DNA of 64,000 bases, taken from NCBI RefSeq assembly GCF_932526225.1, contig NC_064038.1, positions 16,237,575 to 16,301,574 of the forward strand, written 5' to 3'. Every line of letters begins with the position of its first letter. The first letter of the stretch is position 1. Shown in pieces: positions 59,883-64,000 of this stretch. The position numbers and the translations under genes are program-made. The notes under the pieces are model-generated. The model was not told the DNA's origin, ran no database searches, and worked only from the letters and a program-made list of their open reading frames with translations. Source of the stretch: Nematostella vectensis. Lineage: Eukaryota; Cnidaria; Anthozoa; Actiniaria; Edwardsiidae.

Positions 59883-59954
59883 GCCGTGATCGTATAGTGG
59901 TTAATACATTGCGTTGTGGCCGCAATAACCCAGGTTCGAATCCTGGTCACTGCA
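59883..59954 (+). tRNA. tRNA-His (GTG), T70 class
   Basis: G22 to A, G70 to T. Confidence 0.7.
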
Positions 59955-60102
59955 TTTTTTTTTCAACTTCATGGTTTGTCTTAGTGTTGTTCTTTAACCC
60001 CTAATACTGAGTATGCACTCGTAAGAGCATAACCAAAAACCTTAGAACTACACAGGAAGCTTCCATTTATTTGTCATTTTTTCTTTATATGAAATCAATA
60101 TA

Positions 60103-60174
60103 GCCGTGATCGTATAATGGTTAGTACATTGCGTTGTGGCCGCAATAACCCAGGTTCGAATCCTGGTCACGGCA
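60103..60174 (+). tRNA. tRNA-His (GTG), A15 class
   Basis: G15 to A; base -1 is A. Confidence 0.82.
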
Positions 60175-60332
60175 TTTTTTTTTCAACTTTACTTGTTTGT
60201 CTTCGTGTTGTTCTGTAAGCCCCGATACTGAGTATGCACTCGTACCTTGTTCAAGAGCATAAGCAAAAATCTTAGAACTCCACAGCAAGCTTCCATTTAT
60301 TTGTCATTTTTTCTTTATATGAAATCAATCTC

Positions 60333-60404
60333 GCCGTGATCGTATAGTGGTTAGTACTTTGCGTTGTGGCCGCAATAACCCAGGTTCGAATCCTGGTCAA
60401 GGCA
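60333..60404 (+). tRNA. tRNA-His (GTG), A69 class
   Basis: A26 to T, C69 to A. Confidence 0.68.
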
Positions 60405-60563
60405 TTTTTTTTTTCAACTTTACTTGTTTGTCTTCGTGTTGTTTTTTAAGCCCCAATACTGAGTATGAACTCGTACCTTGTTTAATAGCATAAGCAAAAA
60501 GCTTAGAACTCCACAGGAAGCTTCCATTTATTTTTAATTTTTTCTTTGTCTTAAGTCAATCTC

Positions 60564-60635
60564 GCCGTGATCGTATAGTGGTTAGTACATTGCGTTGTGG
60601 CCGCAATAACCCAGGTTCGAATCCTGGTCACTGAA
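60564..60635 (+). tRNA. tRNA-His (GTG), T70 class, weakened
   Basis: G70 to T and C72 to A. Confidence 0.6.
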
Positions 60636-60787
60636 TTTTTTTTCAACTTGTTTGTCTTCCTGTTGTTCTGTAAGCCCCGATACTGAGTATGCACTCGTAC
60701 GTTGTTTAAGAGCATAAGCAAAAATCTTAGAACTCCACAGGAAGCTTCCATTTATTTGTCATTTTTTCTTTATATGAAATCAATCTC

Positions 60788-60859
60788 GCCGTGATCGTAT
60801 AGTGGTTAGTATATTGCGTTGTGGCCGCAATAACCCAGGTTCGAATCCTGGTCACGGCA
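60788..60859 (+). tRNA. tRNA-His (GTG)
   Basis: C25 to T only. Confidence 0.88.
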
Positions 60860-61018
60860 TTTTTTTTTTCAACTTTACTTGTTTGTCTTCGTGTTGTTCT
60901 GTAAGCCCCGATACTGAGTATGCACTCGTACCTTGTTCAAGAGCATAAGCAAAAATCTTAGAACTCCACAGGAAGCTTCCATTTATTTGTCAATTTTTCT
61001 TTATCTGAATTCAATCTC

Positions 61019-61090
61019 GCCGTGATCGTATAGTGGTTAATACATTGCGTTGTGGCCGCAATAACCCAGGTTCGAATCCTGGTCAAGGCA
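61019..61090 (+). tRNA. tRNA-His (GTG), A69 class
   Basis: G22 to A, C69 to A; shortened spacer follows. Confidence 0.66.
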
Positions 61091-61206
61091 TTTTTTTTTT
61101 TCATTTTTACTTGTTTGTCTTCGTGTTATAGCATAAGCAAAAAGCTTAGAACTCCACAGGAAGCTTCCATTTATTTTTAATTTTTTCTTTGTCTGAAGTC
61201 AATCTC

Positions 61207-61278
61207 GCCGTGATCGTATAGTGGTTAGTACATTGCGTTGTGGCCGCAATAACCCAGGTTCGAATCCTGGTCACGGCA
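61207..61278 (+). tRNA. tRNA-His (GTG), canonical
   Basis: Exact match, after a shortened spacer. Confidence 0.95.
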
Positions 61279-61435
61279 TTTTTTTTCAACTTTACTTGTT
61301 TGTCTTCCTGTTGTTCTATAAGACCTAATTCTGAGTCTGCACTCGTACGTTGTTTAAGAGCATAAGCAAAAATCTTAGAACTCCACAGGAAGCTTCCATT
61401 TATTTGTCATTTTTTCTTTATCTGAATTCAATCTC

Positions 61436-61507
61436 CCCGTGATCGTATAGTGGTTAGTACATTGCGTTCTGGCCGCAATAATCCAGGTTCGAATCTTGGT
61501 CACGGCA
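61436..61507 (+). tRNA. tRNA-His body, anticodon CTG
   Basis: CTG class without extra changes. Confidence 0.7.
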
Positions 61508-61665
61508 TTTTTTTTTCAACTTTACTTGTTTGTCTCTGTTTTGTTCGTCAACCCTCAATACTGAGTATGCACTGGTACCTTGTTTAAGAGCATAAGCAAT
61601 AAGCTTAGAACTCCACAGGAAGCTTCCATTTATTTGTCAATTTTTCTTTATCTGAATTCAATCTC

Positions 61666-61737
61666 GCCGTGATCGTATAGTGGTTAATACATTGCGTTGT
61701 GGCCGCAATAACCCAGGTTCGAATCCTGGTCACTGCA
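61666..61737 (+). tRNA. tRNA-His (GTG), T70 class
   Basis: G22 to A, G70 to T. Confidence 0.7.
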
Positions 61738-61885
61738 TTTTTTTTTCAACTTCATGGTTTGTCTTAGTGTTGTTCTTTAACCCCTAATACTGAGTATGCA
61801 CTCGTAAGAGCATAACCAAAAACCTTAGAACTACACAGGAAGCTTCCATTTATTTGTCATTTTTTCTTTATATGAAATCAATATA

Positions 61886-61957
61886 GCCGTGATCGTATAA
61901 TGGTTAGTACATTGCGTTGTGGCCGCAATAACCCAGGTTCGAATCCTGGTCACGGCA
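61886..61957 (+). tRNA. tRNA-His (GTG), A15 class
   Basis: G15 to A; base -1 is A. Confidence 0.82.
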
Positions 61958-62115
61958 TTTTTTTTTCAACTTTACTTGTTTGTCTTCGTGTTGTTCTGTA
62001 AGCTCCGATACTGAGTATGCACTCGTACCTTGTTCAAGAGCATAAGCAAAAATCTTAGAACTCCACAGCAAGCTTCCATTTATTTGTCATTTTTTCTTTA
62101 TATGAAATCAATCTC

Positions 62116-62187
62116 GCCGTGATCGTATAGTGGTTAGTACTTTGCGTTGTGGCCGCAATAACCAAGGTTCGAATCCTGGTCAAGGCA
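62116..62187 (+). tRNA. tRNA-His (GTG), A69 class
   Basis: A26 to T, C50 to A, C69 to A. Confidence 0.55.
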
Positions 62188-62347
62188 TTTTTTTTTTTCA
62201 ACTTTACTTGTTTGTCTTCGTGTTGTTTTTTAAGCCCCAATACTGAGTATGAACTCGTACCTTGTTTAATAGCATAAGCAAAAAGCTTAGAACTCCACAG
62301 GAAGCTTCCATTTATTTTTAATTTTTTCTTTGTCTGAAGTCAATCTC

Positions 62348-62419
62348 GCCGTGATCGTATAATGGTTAGTACATTGCGTTGTGGCCGCAATAACCCAGGT
62401 CCGAATCCTGGTCACGGCA
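62348..62419 (+). tRNA. tRNA-His (GTG), A15 class
   Basis: G15 to A, T55 to C. Confidence 0.78.
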
Positions 62420-62576
62420 TTTTTTTTCAACTTTACTTGTTTGTCTTTGTGTTGTTCTGTAAGCCCCGATACTGAGTATGCACTCGTACCTTGTTCAAGA
62501 GCATAAGCAAAAATCTTAGAACTCCACAGGAAGCTTCCATTTATTTGTCAATTTTTCTTTATCTGAATTCAATCTC

Positions 62577-62648
62577 GCCGTGATCGTATAGTGGTTAATA
62601 CATTGCGTTGTGGCCGCAATAACCCAGGTTCGAATCCTGGTCAAGGCA
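62577..62648 (+). tRNA. tRNA-His (GTG), A69 class
   Basis: G22 to A, C69 to A; shortened spacer follows. Confidence 0.66.
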
Positions 62649-62763
62649 TTTTTTTTTTCAACTTTACTTGTTTGTCTTCGTGTTATAGCATAAGCAAAAA
62701 GCTTAGAACTCCACAGGAAGCTTCCATTTATTTTTAATTTTTTCTTTGTCTGAAGTCAATCTC

Positions 62764-62835
62764 GCCGTGATCGTATAGTGGTTAGTACATTGCGTTGTGG
62801 CCGCAATAACCCAGGTTCGAATCCTGGTCACGGCA
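62764..62835 (+). tRNA. tRNA-His (GTG), canonical
   Basis: Exact match; terminator split as TTTTGTTTT. Confidence 0.94.
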
Positions 62836-62993
62836 TTTTGTTTTCAACTTTACTTGTTTGTCTTCCTGTTGTTCTATAAGACCTAATTCTGAGTCTGCAC
62901 TCGTACGTTGTTTAAGAGCATAAGCAAAAATCTTAGAACTCCACAGGAAGCTTCCATTTATTTGTCATTTTTTCTTTATCTGAATTCAATCTC

Positions 62994-63065
62994 CCCGTGA
63001 TCGTATAGTGGTTAGTACATTGCGTTCTGGCCGCAATAATCCAGGTTCGAATCTTGGTCACGGCA
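62994..63065 (+). tRNA. tRNA-His body, anticodon CTG (last copy)
   Basis: CTG class without extra changes. Confidence 0.7.
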
Positions 63066-63223
63066 TTTTTTTTTCAACTTTACTTGTTTGTCTCTGTTTT
63101 GTTCGTCAACCCTCAATACTGAGTATGCACTGGTACCTTGTTTAAGAGCATAAGCAATAAGCTTAGAACTCCACAGGAAGCTTCCATTTATTTGTCAATT
63201 TTTCTTTATCTGAATTCAATCTC

Positions 63224-63295
63224 GCCGTGATCGTATAGTGGTTAATACATTGCGTTGTGGCCGCAATAACCCAGGTTCGAATCCTGGTCACTGCA
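63224..63295 (+). tRNA. tRNA-His (GTG), T70 class
   Basis: G22 to A, G70 to T. Confidence 0.7.
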
Positions 63296-63443
63296 TTTTT
63301 TTTTCAACTTCATGGTTTGTCTTAGTGTTGTTCTTTAACCCCTAATACTGAGTATGCACTCGTAAGAGCATAACCAAAAACCTTAGAACTACACAGGAAG
63401 CTTCCATTTATTTGTCATTTTTTCTTTATATGAAATCAATATA

Positions 63444-63515
63444 GCCGTGATCGTATAATGGTTAGTACATTGCGTTGTGGCCGCAATAACCCAGGTTCGA
63501 ATCCTGGTCACGGCA
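63444..63515 (+). tRNA. tRNA-His (GTG), A15 class
   Basis: G15 to A; base -1 is A. Confidence 0.82.
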
Positions 63516-63673
63516 TTTTTTTTTCAACTTTACTTGTTTGTCTTCGTGTTGTTCTGTAAGCCCCGATACTGAGTATGCACTCGTACCTTGTTCAAGAGCA
63601 TAAGCAAAAATCTTAGAACTCCACAGCAAGCTTCCATTTATTTGTCATTTTTTCTTTATATGAAATCAATCTC

Positions 63674-63745
63674 GCCGTGATCGTATAGTGGTTAGTACTT
63701 TGCGTTGTGGCCGCAATAACCCAGGTTCGAATCCTGGTCAAGGCA
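63674..63745 (+). tRNA. tRNA-His (GTG), A69 class
   Basis: A26 to T, C69 to A. Confidence 0.68.
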
Positions 63746-63904
63746 TTTTTTTTTTCAACTTTACTTGTTTGTCTTCGTGTTGTTTTTTAAGCCCCAATAC
63801 TGAGTATGAACTCGTACCTTGTTTAATAGCATAAGCAAAAAGCTTAGAACTCCACAGGAAGCTTCCATTTATTTTTAATTTTTTCTTTGTCTTAAGTCAA
63901 TCTC

Positions 63905-63976
63905 GCCGTGATCGTATAGTGGTTAGTACATTGCGTTGTGGCCGCAATAACCCAGGTTCGAATCCTGGTCACTGAA
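63905..63976 (+). tRNA. tRNA-His (GTG), T70 class, weakened
   Basis: G70 to T and C72 to A, as 60564; the window ends 24 bp later in the spacer. Confidence 0.6.
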
Positions 63977-64000
63977 TTTTTTTTCAACTTGTTTGTCTTC

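Larger units (their letters stand above)
59653..61435 (+). repeat. 8-unit repeat (1,783 bp), first copy
   Basis: Contains the C25-to-T unit (60788) and a shortened spacer before 61207. It begins again at 62994, offset 3,341 bp. Confidence 0.87.
61436..62993 (+). repeat. 7-unit repeat (1,558 bp), second copy
   Basis: Same length as 58095-59652. With the preceding 1,783-bp block it forms a 3,341-bp super-repeat. Confidence 0.87.
1..64000 (+). repeat. Giant tandem array of tRNA-His gene units (about 229 bp each)
   Basis: About 282 tRNA-like bodies follow each other at 212-232 bp spacing, all in the same orientation, with no unrelated DNA between them. A unit is a 72-bp tRNA-His body, a run of 5-10 T, and a spacer with recurring blocks CAACTTTACTTGTTTGTC, TACTGAGTATGCACTCGTAC, AGAGCATAAGCAAAAAGCTT and AGAACTCCACAGGAAGCTTC. 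Of the 282 anticodons I read 241 as GTG (His), 23 as CTG (Gln), 17 as GTT (Asn) and 1 as GTA (Tyr). The T-run straight after A73, and the lack of an A-rich tail or target-site duplications, argue for tandemly amplified genuine tRNA genes rather than a tRNA-derived SINE. Unequal exchange and gene conversion are the likely mode of spread (inference from the higher-order repeats). Confidence 0.97.
62994..64000 (+). repeat. 8-unit repeat, second copy, cut by window end
   Basis: Follows the order of 59653 onward (62994, 63224, 63444, 63674, 63905) and runs off the window in the spacer. Confidence 0.85.

Noticed and set aside
1-64000. A tRNA-derived SINE family in tandem
   Set aside because: A T-run terminator follows A73 directly, there is no A-rich or LINE-like tail and no target-site duplication, and the bodies keep tRNA folding. 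SINE heads usually lack a terminator right after the tRNA part.
1-64000. A CRISPR array or prokaryotic tRNA operon
   Set aside because: Repeat and spacer are both repeated, the unit is 229 bp, and Pol III signals are present; no encoded CCA or bacterial promoter is seen.
47581-64000. The perfect higher-order repeats as an assembly artefact
   Set aside because: Not fully excluded, but each copy has its own single-base differences and T-run lengths, and the left block is clearly divergent, which a simple assembly loop would not give. Copy number remains uncertain.
1-64000. Retroviral or other transposon remnants using tRNA-His as primer
   Set aside because: A primer-binding site would be the complement of the tRNA 3' end of about 18 bases; here whole tRNA bodies are present and no terminal repeats or coding remnants are found.

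Overview
The window is one uninterrupted head-to-tail array of a unit of about 229 bp. Each unit is a 72-bp eukaryotic-type tRNA-His gene (anticodon GTG) plus an AT-rich spacer of about 157 bp. I count 282 tRNA-like bodies, the first cut by the window start, all on the + strand. Both window ends lie inside the array, so its full size is unknown. I see no protein-coding gene, other RNA gene, transposon or CRISPR array. The short reading frames in all frames are translations of the repeat itself.

The source is a nuclear eukaryotic genome, probably an animal. The genes have an internal A box and B box, no encoded CCA, a T-run terminator directly after the discriminator base, and in most copies no encoded G at -1 (eukaryotes add it with Thg1). 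The body is close to animal tRNA-His, but with T27-A43 and a CCAGG/CCTGG T stem. I cannot name the species.

Reference ('canonical') body used in all tRNA entries, standard tRNA numbering: acceptor GCCGTGA / TCACGGC with A73; D arm GTAT-AGTGGTTA-GTAC; A26; anticodon arm TTGCG-TTGTGGC-CGCAA; variable TAAC; T arm CCAGG-TTCGAAT-CCTGG. Each tRNA entry states only how that copy differs. Seventeen copies match exactly. The others fall into recurrent subfamilies: C1 (G1 to C), G2 (C2 to G), A2A3 (acceptor GAAGTGA), C-loop (D loop GGTCAG), T14, A15, A3/C11, A69, T70, A7-deletion, dead 3' arm, and anticodon-switched classes GTT, CTG and one GTA.

Layout. (1) About 1-35,000: a mosaic of the C1, G2, A2A3, C-loop, GTT and G-1 subfamilies in higher-order repeats of 5 to 15 units (several of 12 units, about 2,736 bp, and three of 7 units, 1,589 bp). 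(2) About 35,000-47,500: a diverse, irregular stretch holding the densest cluster of canonical genes (35,494-36,922) and the first CTG-anticodon copies (from 40,297). (3) 47,581-56,721: five consecutive near-identical 8-unit repeats of about 1,828 bp. (4) 56,722-64,000: a 6-unit repeat, then alternating 7-unit (1,558 bp) and 8-unit (1,783 bp) blocks, i.e. a 3,341-bp super-repeat.

The most notable points are a subfamily of 23 copies whose anticodon is CTG (Gln) on a His body, all carrying a C1xC72 mismatch; a GTT (Asn) subfamily with a ruined acceptor but intact B box; a set of otherwise canonical genes with G encoded at -1; and three copies interrupted by an inverted piece of the spacer, a strand-switching scar. 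The array can be read as a mass tRNA-His supply locus, a tRNA-derived satellite, or both; sequence alone does not decide.
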